DNA from: Spirochaetaceae bacterium
GTDB lineage: Bacteria; Spirochaetota; Spirochaetia; Treponematales; Rectinemataceae
Assembly (NCBI GenBank): GCA_025356015.1
Contig: JANXYO010000007.1
Location: forward strand, 1 to 64,000
DNA length: 64,000 bases
Direction: 5' to 3'
Shown: piece by piece, positions 19,315 to 27,121 of the stretch
How the letters are laid out: each line of letters starts with the position of its first letter
Numbering within the stretch: the first letter of the stretch is position 1
Translations under genes and position numbers: made by a program
The notes under the pieces: generated by a model
Seen by the model: the letters and a program-made list of their open reading frames with translations, nothing else
Told to the model about the DNA's origin: nothing
The model's database searches: none

Positions 19315-20553
19315 TTAGGCCACGGGACCCTCGAAGCAGTGTTCGGCCGGAGGGGCATGGCTCAGGAAGGTCGACATGGCCTCGGTGAAGCCGTAGGCTC
19401 CCGTCTGACCCAGCATGAGGAGGTCCCCAGCCTTGAGCCGTGGCAGGAGGAGCTCCCCGAGCCTGTCCAGGGAGCTGCACAGGGGGCCGGCCAGGATCTG
19501 GGGGCTAGCCTGACCCTGGATGCCGGGAGCCTTGGCCGGGAAGCTCTGGCCCGTGAGGAGGGGGCGGAGGAGATGGTTGATCCCTCCCTCGAGGATGACA
19601 AAGCGCTTGCCCCTCGACTCCTTCACCCTGATCACCCGCGCGAGATAGACCCCAATGGGGCCTGCGAGCCAGCGCCCCGGTTCGAGGATGAGGGAGCCCC
19701 TGAACCAGGGGTTCTCCTCGAGGAGGGAGGCGATGCCGGCGCCGAGGGCGGCGATGTCGAGCTCCCCCAGGCCCTCGGCATAGGGAATCCCGAGGCCTCC
19801 GCCCAGATCGATGCAGTCGAGCTCGAGGCCTCGCGAGGACATGGTCCTGCCAATCGCAAGTGCGGTCTGGTGGTTGGAGAGAAGACGCTTCGCATCACGC
19901 TCGTTGCTCGCCGCGAAGACCTGGAGGCCCCTGATCCGCAGACGCTTGAAGACGGCCGCCTCCTCGAGGAAGGAGCCGAGCCCCTCCTCGTCCACACCGA
20001 AGGCCGAGGGTCCCGAACCCCCGATGATGCTGCCGGCTCCGTTGCTCCCCTCGGTGACCCCCGACAGGGGGTGGACGCGCAGGTTTATGGCCAGTGGCCC
20101 CGCCTCCCCGCCTCCCGCCCCGACTCCCGATGCGAGCATGGCCTCGATGCGCTCGAGGTCCTCGATCCCGTCGGCCTGGATCCTCGCGCCAAGCTCGAGG
20201 GCGAGGGCGAGCTCGTCGTCGGCCTTGCCCGGACCCGCGAAGAGGACGCGGGCACCCGAGGCCCCGGCCTCCCTCACGCGCTTCAGTTCTCCGCCCGAGG
20301 CGCAGTCGAACCAGGAGCCGAGGGAGCAGAAGCGGGCCAGGAGGGCAGGGTGGGGGTTGGCCTTGACGGCGAAGGCCAGTCTGACCCTGGAGGGGAGGAC
20401 AGCGGCCAGGGCGCGGAAGCGCGTTTGAGCCTCATCGAGGCGATAGGCGAAACAGGGTGTGCCGCGGCTCTTGGCGATCGCGAGGGCCTCGGCTTCCGTG
20501 AAGGCGAACACGCTGCCGGTCCTTGCCCCCCCGGTCCTGGTGCTCCCGGTCAC
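19315..20553 (-). CDS. LysA-like PLP-dependent decarboxylase, divergent
   Basis: A 412-residue fold-type III PLP enzyme in the position of lysA at the end of the dap operon. The PLP lysine is Lys64 in LAFAVKANPHPAL; CASGGEL, DLGGGLGIPYAEGLG and LEPGRWLAGPIGVYL follow. The C-terminal part reads AGPLCSSLDRLG ... GQTGAYGFTEAMSTFLSHAPPAE. Classical LysA has CES and HFHIGSQ; here they are CSSLD and LQVFAAS, as in the decarboxylase branch near BtrK and exosortase-associated enzymes. Context favours meso-diaminopimelate decarboxylation to lysine, sequence suggests a different branch, so substrate is open. The start is GTG overlapping the dapD stop (GTGA). Confidence 0.75.
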   Translation of the reverse strand: MTGSTRTGGARTGSVFAFTEAEALAIAKSRGTPCFAYRLDEAQTRFRALAAVLPSRVRLAFAVKANPHPALLARFCSLGSWFDCASGGELKRVREAGASGARVLFAGPGKADDELALALELGARIQADGIEDLERIEAMLASGVGAGGGEAGPLAINLRVHPLSGVTEGSNGAGSIIGGSGPSAFGVDEEGLGSFLEEAAVFKRLRIRGLQVFAASNERDAKRLLSNHQTALAIGRTMSSRGLELDCIDLGGGLGIPYAEGLGELDIAALGAGIASLLEENPWFRGSLILEPGRWLAGPIGVYLARVIRVKESRGKRFVILEGGINHLLRPLLTGQSFPAKAPGIQGQASPQILAGPLCSSLDRLGELLLPRLKAGDLLMLGQTGAYGFTEAMSTFLSHAPPAEHCFEGPVA

Positions 20554-21398
20554 CGCAGTGCCCCCTCGAGGGCGGTCGCGGCGTCGGTGCCAGCATCCCT
20601 GTATTTCACGATGCAGGGCGCGTACAGGGATATGCCGCGCTCGAGGGCGAAGCTTCCCCTGGCCGGCCGCGATCCCGGAACGACGACGGCGCCCTCGGGC
20701 AGCTCTCCCGAGAGCTCCCTTCCCTCCACGAGGTCGAAGACCCTCGTCGAGGCGGTGAGGATGAGGCCGGGGGCGAGGACGGCCCTCCGCCTTACCACGA
20801 CGCCCTCGAAGAGGCCGCACAGGGCGCCGATGAAGCAATCGTCCTCGACCACCACAGGCCTCGCCCCCGCGGGTTCGAGGACCCCGCCCACCTGGGCGCC
20901 GGCCGAGAGGTGGACGCGCTCGCCCACCTGGGCGCAGGAGCCGACGAGGGCGTGGCTGTCCACCATGGTCCCCGAGCCGATCCAGGCCCCCACGTTAATA
21001 TAGGAGGGAGGCATCACGACGACTCCCTGGGCCAGGTAGGCGCCTCGGCGTATCGAGTTGCCCCCGGGCACGAGGCGCACCCCGTCCTCGAGGGAGAGGC
21101 GGCGCGGAGGGTAAGCGGCCTTGTCAAAGGCCCCGCCCGGCCAGCCCTCGATCTCGACAGTGCGGCTCGAGCGGAAGCCCGCGAGTATGGCCAGCTTGAC
21201 CCAGGCCTGGGCCTGCCAGAAACCGTCCTCGCCCCGCTCCGCAGCGCGGATATCCCCCCTCTCGAGGGCGTCAAGGAGCTCGCAGTGGAACTCGCCGAGG
21301 CGGGGGTCGGCGACGAGCTCGTCGAGGCTCCGGGTGTAGAAGGAGGCGAGCTCCGGGGCGCCTGTCTTGCGCCTGCTCGCCCCTGCCGCTGCCATCAT
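20550..21398 (-). CDS. dapD: Tetrahydrodipicolinate N-succinyltransferase
   Basis: A 282-residue cytoplasmic acyltransferase that transfers succinyl from succinyl-CoA to tetrahydrodipicolinate. The N-terminal helical domain (about 1-105) is followed by a left-handed beta-helix of hexapeptide repeats (about 110-250) with GVVVMPPSYINVGAWIGSGT and MVDSHALVGSCAQVGERVHL; the GGVLEP and DDCFIGALC segments are the usual DapD marks. It overlaps dapB by ATGA and the LysA-like gene by GTGA, so all three are translationally coupled. A variant N-acetyl (DapH) activity is less likely because length and N-domain match DapD. Confidence 0.92.
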   Translation of the reverse strand: MMAAAGASRRKTGAPELASFYTRSLDELVADPRLGEFHCELLDALERGDIRAAERGEDGFWQAQAWVKLAILAGFRSSRTVEIEGWPGGAFDKAAYPPRRLSLEDGVRLVPGGNSIRRGAYLAQGVVVMPPSYINVGAWIGSGTMVDSHALVGSCAQVGERVHLSAGAQVGGVLEPAGARPVVVEDDCFIGALCGLFEGVVVRRRAVLAPGLILTASTRVFDLVEGRELSGELPEGAVVVPGSRPARGSFALERGISLYAPCIVKYRDAGTDAATALEGALR

Positions 21399-22117
21399 TG
21401 CTCCCCCTTTGCGAACATCGGATCGATGAGTTCGGCCGCGAGCTCGTCAAAGCGGTGAAGGCCCTTCCTGCCCCTGATCCAGAGCATGGCCCGCAGGGCT
21501 CCCGCGGCGAAGAGCTCGCGTGTCTTGGCCTCGTGCGCGAGGCTCAGGGTCTCGGCGGCGGCCTCGAGACGGATCTCGTGGAAGCCTATCTCGGCGCCCG
21601 AGCGGAGGCTCGAGACGGAGACCTTGCCCTCCTGGGCCGCGCCCAGGACCCAGCCATCATAGCGCGGGCAGCCTTCCGCGAGGGCGGCCGCGAGGAGCTT
21701 GGCCGTCCCGCTTGGAGCGTCGGCCTTGTGTTTGTGGTGGCGCTCGACGACGGCCAGGTCGACCTCGGCATCGAGGGCAGCGAGCCGGCCGATGGCCACG
21801 GCGGCGCGGCGCATGAAGGCCACGGCAAGGCTGAAGTTGGCCGAAACCAGGATCCCTATCCCGGCCTCCCTGTAGCCCTCGAGGATAGCCTTGTCCCATC
21901 CCGTCGTGCCGATCACGAAGTCCGTCCCTGTCGAGCTTGCCCATTCGAGATGGCCAGCCACGGCATTGGCGGCGCTGGCGTCGAGGGCGACATCGACCTT
22001 CGAGCCGGGCGGCTCGCCCTTGTCGACGATCCATGCGAGGTCGATGTCCCTGTCCCTCGCCGCGAGGGCGGCGACCGCAGTCCCGAGCTTTCCGTGGCCG
22101 AAAATTCCTATCCTCAT
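21395..22117 (-). CDS. dapB: 4-hydroxy-tetrahydrodipicolinate reductase
   Basis: A 240-residue NAD(P)H-dependent reductase of the lysine/diaminopimelate pathway. The Rossmann motif at the N-terminus is shortened (IGIFGHGKLGTAVAAL, GHGKLG rather than GxxGxMG). The catalytic ERHHKHKADAPSGTA motif is intact near residue 140-155 (HH and K of the active site), and GTTGW precedes it. The ATG at 22117 follows AAGGAGATC; the longer upstream frame is rejected. The gene starts 32 nt after asd and ends in an ATGA overlap with dapD. At 240 residues it is a little shorter than E. coli DapB (273), as is usual in spirochaetes and firmicutes. Confidence 0.93.
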   Translation of the reverse strand: MRIGIFGHGKLGTAVAALAARDRDIDLAWIVDKGEPPGSKVDVALDASAANAVAGHLEWASSTGTDFVIGTTGWDKAILEGYREAGIGILVSANFSLAVAFMRRAAVAIGRLAALDAEVDLAVVERHHKHKADAPSGTAKLLAAALAEGCPRYDGWVLGAAQEGKVSVSSLRSGAEIGFHEIRLEAAAETLSLAHEAKTRELFAAGALRAMLWIRGRKGLHRFDELAAELIDPMFAKGEQ

Positions 22118-22149
22118 GGCGATCTCCTTTTGCGTAGTGCCATCTCCGC

Positions 22150-23199
22150 TCATACCATGCCCCGCGAAAGGGCAAGCTCGGCGTTGAGCACCGACGCCCC
22201 TGCCGCCCCGCGTTCGGTGTTGTGGCCGAGCACCACGAGCTTTGAGCCAAGGATGGGGCAGGAGCGCACCCTGCCCACCTGGATCCTCATGCCCCCGTCC
22301 TCCTCGACGTCCCGCCTCGGCTGGGGCCTGTCCGCCTCGCGCCTGACCTGGAGGAAGAGCCCGGGCGCGCTATACAGGCCCAGGCCGGCTGTGTCGGGCA
22401 CGAAGGCCTCGAGGGCCGCGACCAGGTCGGCGGGGGAGGGCGATCCAGTGAGCCTCATGCTCGCGGCGATCGTGTGGCCCTCGAGGACGGGAACGCGGTT
22501 GCAGGAGGCCGATATCTCGATGCCCGCCTCGGCGATGCCCTCTGGCCCGAGGAGGCCGAGGATCTTCCTCGCCTCGGTCTCGACCTTGTCCTCCTCGCCG
22601 CGTATGAAGGGGACGACATTCGCCGTCGCGTCGATCGAGGATACTCCGGGATAGCCGGCCCCGCTCAGGGCCTGCATGCTCACCGCGAAGACCGCCTGGG
22701 CACCGAAGGCCCTGTGCAGGGGCCCGAGGGCTCCTAGCAGGACGACAGTCGTGCAGTTCGGGTTGCACACGATTCCGCCTGTCCAGCCCCTCTTCCTGCG
22801 CTGGAAGGCGAGGAGCTCAAGATGGTCGGCATTGAGCTCAGGCACGATGAGGGGGATGTCCTCCTCCATGCGGAAGGCCGAGGCGTTGCTGAAGACCAGA
22901 GAGCCCGCCCTCGCGAAGGCGGGTTCGACCGAGAGGGCGACCTCGCAGTCGAGGGCGCTGAACACGATGGGGGAGAAGGCGCGCCCGGGATCGCAGAGCT
23001 CGAGCACGCGGTCGCCCAGGCCAGCCCAGCTCTCGCCCTCGAGCCTCCAGTCGCAGGCATCGGCGTAGCGCATGCCAGCCTTGCGTTCGCTCGCCGTGAG
23101 ATGGGCGATCTCGAAGGATGGATGGCGCGCGAGGCGCCTCACGAAACGCTGGCCGACGGTGCCGGTGGCGCCAAGTATGGTGACGGGAATTCTGGACAT
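22150..23199 (-). CDS. asd: Aspartate-semialdehyde dehydrogenase
   Basis: A 349-residue NADP-dependent enzyme that reduces aspartyl phosphate to aspartate semialdehyde, the branch-point precursor for lysine, methionine and threonine. The Rossmann motif VTILGATGTVGQRFVRRL is at the N-terminus and the catalytic Cys lies in IVCNPNCTTVVL (about residue 155). The sequence order (SALSGAGYPGVSSIDATANVVPFI-like stretch, here QALSGAGYPGV) matches the archaeal/yeast-type Asd group. GAGAGG precedes the ATG. It sits in the lysine-riboswitch operon between a 45-codon ORF and dapB. Confidence 0.93.
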   Translation of the reverse strand: MSRIPVTILGATGTVGQRFVRRLARHPSFEIAHLTASERKAGMRYADACDWRLEGESWAGLGDRVLELCDPGRAFSPIVFSALDCEVALSVEPAFARAGSLVFSNASAFRMEEDIPLIVPELNADHLELLAFQRRKRGWTGGIVCNPNCTTVVLLGALGPLHRAFGAQAVFAVSMQALSGAGYPGVSSIDATANVVPFIRGEEDKVETEARKILGLLGPEGIAEAGIEISASCNRVPVLEGHTIAASMRLTGSPSPADLVAALEAFVPDTAGLGLYSAPGLFLQVRREADRPQPRRDVEEDGGMRIQVGRVRSCPILGSKLVVLGHNTERGAAGASVLNAELALSRGMV

Positions 23200-23229
23200 C
23201 TCAAACCTCTCGCTGCTGCTGTGATTCGG

Positions 23230-23367
23230 CTATTGGTTCGCCCGGCCGGTGCGGGGCTGAGTCAGGCTGAGCGCCATCGCCCTTCGTACGAAGGCTGCAA
23301 TGTCGGCCAGCCTTCGCTTTGCCTTCGCGAGGGTCTTCGCCGCCTTCAGTTCCATGAGCTGCCTCAT
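23230..23367 (-). CDS. Small ORF of 45 codons between dapE and asd
   Basis: A short frame begins 3 nt after the dapE stop: the sequence GGGGGAGATTAGACA precedes its ATG, so the ribosome site overlaps the end of dapE. The predicted peptide is very basic and helical (starts MRQLMELKAAKTLAKAKRRL, ends RTGRANQ) with Leu/Ala on one side and Lys/Arg on the other. It ends 30 nt before asd. It could be a real microprotein, a translational coupler for asd, or chance; no homolog is recognised. Confidence 0.45.
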   Translation of the reverse strand: MRQLMELKAAKTLAKAKRRLADIAAFVRRAMALSLTQPRTGRANQ

Positions 23368-23370
23368 TGT

Positions 23371-24402
23371 CTAATCTCCCCCAAGGCTTGGGGCCAGACG
23401 CCTGAAAAGCTCGATGCCGTCTCTGAGCTCGGCATAGCCGAGGGATTCGTGGTCCGTGTGGGCGAGGGCCGCGGAGCCGGGGCCGGCCAGGACGGCCTTC
23501 GCCCCGGGCGAGATGCCCCGCATGAGGGGAAGGTCGGAGCCGAAAGGCACCGGTCGGCATGCGAAGCCGCCGACCTTGTCGAAGAAGGCGTGGGGCTCCT
23601 CGACCAGGATCTCGACGCTGCCGCACTCGGGTCGGGAGTCCTCGACGGCGGCGCGCAGCCTGCCACCCGGAACAGTCCTGAGGCAGAGCTCGGCGCCCGC
23701 GGCGTCGGGCACGACGTTGGCCGCGCGCCCCCCATCGATGAGACCGAGGTTCCATGCCTCCCTTCCCAGGACGGGATCCTCCCCGGGCAGGGCCGAATCT
23801 ATGGCGTGGATCCAATCAATGAGGGACATGATCGCGTTCCGTCCGAGCTCGGGCATCCCACCGTGGGCGGTCTTCCCGCGGCAGGATAGGCGCATCCTCA
23901 CGAAGCCCTTCTGCCCGGCGGCGAGGGCGCAGTCCGTGGGCTCGCCCACGACGATGGCCACGCAGGCCGAAAGCTCCCTCGCGAGGGAGAGCGAGGCCTG
24001 GGCCCCGCTGGAGTCGCTCTCCTCGCCGCTCAAGCCGAGCCAGGCCAGGTCCTTCCTGCCCGAGCCGAGGAGGATCTCGATGGCGGCGAGCTGGGCCGCG
24101 ATCTGGCCCTTCGCGTCGCAGGCCCCCCTGGCGACAAGGCGGTCCTCCTCAAAGCGGATCGGCAGCTCCGGCGGGACGACGTCGAGGTGGGTGCTGTAGA
24201 GGATGCGGGGTTCTCCCCAGAGGGCCAGGACATTGACAGCGCCTCCACCCAGCTCGCAGATCCTCACGCGCGCGCCGAGACGCTCGAGCTCCGGAAGGAG
24301 GAGGGGGAGGAGGCGGGACTCGCTGCCCGCGGGTGTATACGTGGAGCAGAGCTCCGCCAGGAAATGACGTGCTCTTTGCTCCACGGATTGAAGGCTGGTC
24401 AC
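23371..24402 (-). CDS. dapE: Succinyl-diaminopimelate desuccinylase-like M20 amidohydrolase
   Basis: A 343-residue dinuclear zinc amidohydrolase. Metal and catalytic sites are present: STHLDVVPP (His ligand and Asp), GACDAKGQIAAQ (bridging Asp), SGEESDSSG (catalytic Glu and Glu ligand), GEPTD, the dimerisation-domain TAHGGMPELG and the last ligand AHTDHES. Context (dapD next door, lysine riboswitch) makes N-succinyl-L,L-diaminopimelate the likely substrate; ArgE-type deacylases look similar. The GTG at 24402 is chosen because GGAGGT lies 8 nt upstream. The in-frame ATG at 24435 has no ribosome site and falls inside the leader hairpin. First gene of the dap operon. Confidence 0.85.
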   Translation of the reverse strand: MTSLQSVEQRARHFLAELCSTYTPAGSESRLLPLLLPELERLGARVRICELGGGAVNVLALWGEPRILYSTHLDVVPPELPIRFEEDRLVARGACDAKGQIAAQLAAIEILLGSGRKDLAWLGLSGEESDSSGAQASLSLARELSACVAIVVGEPTDCALAAGQKGFVRMRLSCRGKTAHGGMPELGRNAIMSLIDWIHAIDSALPGEDPVLGREAWNLGLIDGGRAANVVPDAAGAELCLRTVPGGRLRAAVEDSRPECGSVEILVEEPHAFFDKVGGFACRPVPFGSDLPLMRGISPGAKAVLAGPGSAALAHTDHESLGYAELRDGIELFRRLAPSLGGD

Positions 24403-24409
24403 GTGAAGG

Positions 24410-24431
24410 GACCTCCAATCCGATGGAGATC
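24410..24431 (-). promoter_or_regulatory. Hairpin that can hide the dapE ribosome-binding site
   Basis: On the RNA, GATCTCC (24431-24425) can pair perfectly, with one G-U, to GGAGGTC (24416-24410), which contains the Shine-Dalgarno site of dapE. It lies downstream of the lysine aptamer, so it is a candidate part of the expression platform acting on translation. Confidence 0.5.
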
Positions 24432-24499
24432 CCATGAAACCGTCCCGCGCCGACCCTGGGGGTTGCGGCTGTAGCCAAAGGCCGGTTCCGATGGCACTC

Positions 24500-24521
24500 C
24501 GCGGGGACTTAAGGCCCCGCG
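24500..24521 (-). promoter_or_regulatory. Hairpin competing with the lysine aptamer P1 stem
   Basis: CGCGGGG (24521-24515) and CCCCGCG (24506-24500) form a perfect 7-bp stem with an 8-nt loop. Its first strand includes the 3' strand of the aptamer P1, so the two stems are mutually exclusive. No T-tract follows, so it is not a standard terminator. Confidence 0.45.
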
Positions 24522-24666
24522 ACAGCCGCCGGGTCTTGACCCGTGCGTCCAAGGAAGGCGGCGTGGCGGCCGCTATTCCCTTCGGCGATCCTCCCCTTTC
24601 GTCAGGCGTCCTCGGGCGCCATGCCCTCGTGCCGTCCTACTCATGGGGATCGCTCCTCCAGTCGGT
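24517..24666 (-). promoter_or_regulatory. Lysine riboswitch (L box)
   Basis: Read on the minus strand, the leader of dapE carries the conserved blocks of the lysine aptamer in order: GGAGGAGCGA..CCCATGAGTA (compare AGAGGTGCGA..TCAAGAGTA), then a stem, GAAAGGGGAGGATCGCCGAAG (the nearly invariant core), then a variable arm and GGCGGCTGTCGCGG, the last conserved block. CGAC (24664-24661) pairs with GTCG (24523-24520) as P1. The region therefore senses lysine and should lower expression of the dap operon when lysine is abundant. It starts 47 nt after the exonuclease stop and right after a promoter. Confidence 0.85.
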
Positions 24667-24675
24667 ACTATGGAA

Positions 24676-24703
24676 AGTATCATGGGCGGCAGCGCCGTGG
24701 CAA
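24676..24703 (-). promoter_or_regulatory. Putative promoter of the dap operon
   Basis: Minus strand TTGCCA, 16 nt, GATACT; transcription would begin just before the 5' strand of the lysine aptamer. Confidence 0.45.
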
Positions 24704-24713
24704 GGGGAGTGCT

Positions 24714-25316
24714 TTAGTCCGGCTCGAGGATCCCCGCACAGACCAGGAAGAGGGCCATGCAGGTCCTGGCGTCGTCGAGGGCCCGGTGGGCCCGGCCCGT
24801 GTCGAGCTCGAGGTCGGCGGCGAGCTGGGAGAGGCGGTAGCCCCTGCGTGTGGGGAAGGCCGCCTTGGCGAGGAGCCTTGTGTCGAGGACCTCGTTCACG
24901 GCCTCGCCGAGGCCGCAGCGGGCGAGCTCCTCGCGCAGGAAGCCAATGTCGAAGGGCGCGTTGTGCGCCAGGATCGTCGCCCCCTCGCCGAGGGCGAGCA
25001 GGTGCGGGGCGAAGTCCGAGAAGAGGGGGGCGCCCTCGAGCTCCTCGTCGCTGATCCCGTTCACCGCCCGTGCGCCCCTCGAGATCGGCATGCAGGGATC
25101 GACGACCGAGGAGATGTGGCCCTCGTCGCAGGCCCCCCCCTCGGGGCCGACCGAAAAGCGGATCGCCCCGATCTCGACGACCCTGTCGCGCCTGGGGTCG
25201 AGACCCGTGGTCTCGAAATCGAGGGCCAGGTAGTTTTTCGCCTTCCAGTCCCTGCCGAGGGTGGCGCCCTGGTCCCTGGCGCGGCCCGCCCTCGTCTGCG
25301 CCGACTGGGGGCTCAG
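24714..25316 (-). CDS. DnaQ-like 3'-5' exonuclease with probable CTG start
   Basis: A DEDDh exonuclease of the DNA polymerase III epsilon family, about 200 residues. Active-site motifs: LALDFETTGL (Asp, Glu), ILAHNAPFDIGFL (Asp), AHRALDDA (His, Asp). Between the mutase stop and the catalytic domain there is no in-frame ATG, GTG or TTG, yet the frame is open. CTG at 25316-25314 overlaps the mutase stop as CTGA, exactly like the ATGA and GTGA junctions elsewhere here, with AGGG 8 nt upstream. The product would have about 28 linker residues before the exonuclease fold. It may be the proofreading subunit or a repair/RNA exonuclease. Confidence 0.8.
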   Translation of the reverse strand: MSPQSAQTRAGRARDQGATLGRDWKAKNYLALDFETTGLDPRRDRVVEIGAIRFSVGPEGGACDEGHISSVVDPCMPISRGARAVNGISDEELEGAPLFSDFAPHLLALGEGATILAHNAPFDIGFLREELARCGLGEAVNEVLDTRLLAKAAFPTRRGYRLSQLAADLELDTGRAHRALDDARTCMALFLVCAGILEPD

Positions 25317-27082
25317 CCGATGACCCTGCGGATGTCGGCCTCTATCGCGCCCGCCTTGGCGCCCGAGGCCGCCCTCGCCGCGGCAAGGGCGGCTGCGCTG
25401 TTCCCCGCGTGGCCGACCTCGGTCCTCAGGAGCACATAGTACTTGATCTTGGGCTCTGTCCCCGAGGGCCTCACCGTCACCAGGGTGCCGTCGGAGAGCC
25501 TCCACTGGATCACGTCGCTCGCCGGGAGCTCGATCTTCCTCGCCTGCCCCACCTTGCCAGGCTCCCACTCGAGGCCCGTCTTGACGTCGCGGATGCCTAC
25601 GACGCCTATGCCGCCAAGGCTCAAGGGCTGGCCCTTGCGGTAGCCCTCCATGATGCCGCGCATCACGTCCATGCCGCCCGCGCCCTCGAAGTACTTGTTG
25701 ACGCCCCTTTCCTCGAAGTAGCCGTGCTCGAGGAAGAGCTCGTCCAGTCGCTCGAGGAGGCTTTTTCCCTTGGACCTCCAGTAGAGGGTCATCTCGGCGG
25801 TGAGGGCGGCGGCCGAGATGCCGTCCTTGTCCCTGACCTCGTTCTCGATGAGGTGGCCGTAGCTCTCCTCTGTCCCGTAGACGAACTCGTAGCCCCTGCC
25901 ATCGGTCTCGAAGCGGCGCATGAGGTCGGCTATCCACTTGAAGCCGGTGAGGCACTCGAAGGTCCTCGCCCCGTACGAGGCCGCGATCCGGGTCTGGAGG
26001 TCGGTGGTGACGATGGTCTTGATGGCGGCGCTCTTGGCTGGAAGGAGGCCGAGCTCCTTCCTGGTGAGGAGGATGTAGTCGAGATGGAGGGAGCCGAGCT
26101 GGTTGCCGGTGATGAGGGTGAAGTCGCCTCCGGCGCCGGGGACGGCTATCCCGAGCCTGTCGGCGTCGGGGTCGGTGGCCATGACGGCGTCGGCTCCGAT
26201 CTTCTTGCCGAGCTCGAGGGCGAGCTTGAGGGCGGCAGGCTCCTCGGGGTTGGGGAAGGAGACCGTGGGGAAGTCGCCATCGCCCTCGCGCTGCTCGGGG
26301 ACCGTCGTCACCTTGAGGCCCAGCTCTCCCATGATACGCTCGAAGAGATAGGCTCCCGTCCCGTGCAGGGGCGTGTAGACGATCTTGACCGAGGCCGCCA
26401 TCGTCTTGATGAGCTCGGGCCGCAGGAGCTTCGACTTAACCATGGCCACGTAGGGATCGTCGATCTCCTTGTCCATTCGCGCAAGGAGGCCCTTGGCGAC
26501 GGCCTCCTCGCGGCCCATCGTCTTCGCGTTCGCCACCGCGTCGACCATGGCGATGACGCCCTCGTCGTGGGGGGCGATGATCTGGGCCCCGTCGTTCCAG
26601 TAGGCCTTGTAGCCGTTGTACTTTGGCGGGTTGTGGCTCGCGGTGACCACGACCCCAGTGTCGGCCCCGAGCTTCCTTATGGCGTAGGATAGCTCGGGCG
26701 TGGGCCGCATCGAGCTGAAGAGCCAGGCCTTGATGCCGTTGGCCGCGAAGACGAGGGCAGTCGCCTCGGCGAAGCTGTCGGAGTGGTGGCGGGAGTCGTA
26801 GGCGATGCAGGCCGAGAGGGCCTTGCCGGGGAAGCTCTTCTTCAGGTAGTCGCAGAGGCCCTGGGTCGCCCGGGTGACGACGAAGGTGTTCATCCTGTTG
26901 AAGCCCCCGCCGATCACCCCGCGCAGGCCCCCGGTGCCGAACTCGAGATCGCGGTAGAAGCGGTCCTCGAGTTCCTTCCAGTCCCCCTTGGCCATCAGCT
27001 CGACGACCTCGGTCCTGAAGCCGTGGTCGATTTCCCGGGCGATGTAGTCCGTGGCCTTTGTCTTGATCAGGTCATGGTCCAT
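25313..27082 (-). CDS. Phosphoglucomutase/phosphomannomutase
   Basis: A 589-residue alpha-D-phosphohexomutase that interconverts hexose-6-phosphate and hexose-1-phosphate. FGTGGLRGVIGGGFNRMN at the N-terminus, the phosphoserine loop VVTASHNPPKYNGYK (about 140-150), metal loop TDPDADRLGIAV (about 290-300), sugar-specificity loop YGTEESYGHLI (GTEES) and the phosphate loop VRPSGTEPKIKYY are all intact. The length and GTEES fit the PgcA/Pgm2 type (glucose-1-phosphate, possibly pentose phosphates). The ATG at 27082 follows AAGGAG. It lies 39 nt after the phosphatase gene and overlaps the exonuclease gene. Confidence 0.93.
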   Translation of the reverse strand: MDHDLIKTKATDYIAREIDHGFRTEVVELMAKGDWKELEDRFYRDLEFGTGGLRGVIGGGFNRMNTFVVTRATQGLCDYLKKSFPGKALSACIAYDSRHHSDSFAEATALVFAANGIKAWLFSSMRPTPELSYAIRKLGADTGVVVTASHNPPKYNGYKAYWNDGAQIIAPHDEGVIAMVDAVANAKTMGREEAVAKGLLARMDKEIDDPYVAMVKSKLLRPELIKTMAASVKIVYTPLHGTGAYLFERIMGELGLKVTTVPEQREGDGDFPTVSFPNPEEPAALKLALELGKKIGADAVMATDPDADRLGIAVPGAGGDFTLITGNQLGSLHLDYILLTRKELGLLPAKSAAIKTIVTTDLQTRIAASYGARTFECLTGFKWIADLMRRFETDGRGYEFVYGTEESYGHLIENEVRDKDGISAAALTAEMTLYWRSKGKSLLERLDELFLEHGYFEERGVNKYFEGAGGMDVMRGIMEGYRKGQPLSLGGIGVVGIRDVKTGLEWEPGKVGQARKIELPASDVIQWRLSDGTLVTVRPSGTEPKIKYYVLLRTEVGHAGNSAAALAAARAASGAKAGAIEADIRRVIG

Positions 27083-27121
27083 GGCTTGGCTCCTTTTCGC
27101 GCTATCGGCTTCCAATAAAAG

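Noticed and set aside
19339-22654. Plus-strand frames of 400-550 codons over the dap operon
   Set aside because: Antisense to dapB, dapD and the decarboxylase, all of which carry family motifs.
24435-24435. ATG as start of dapE
   Set aside because: No ribosome site and it lies within the leader structure; GTG at 24402 has GGAGGT at 8 nt.
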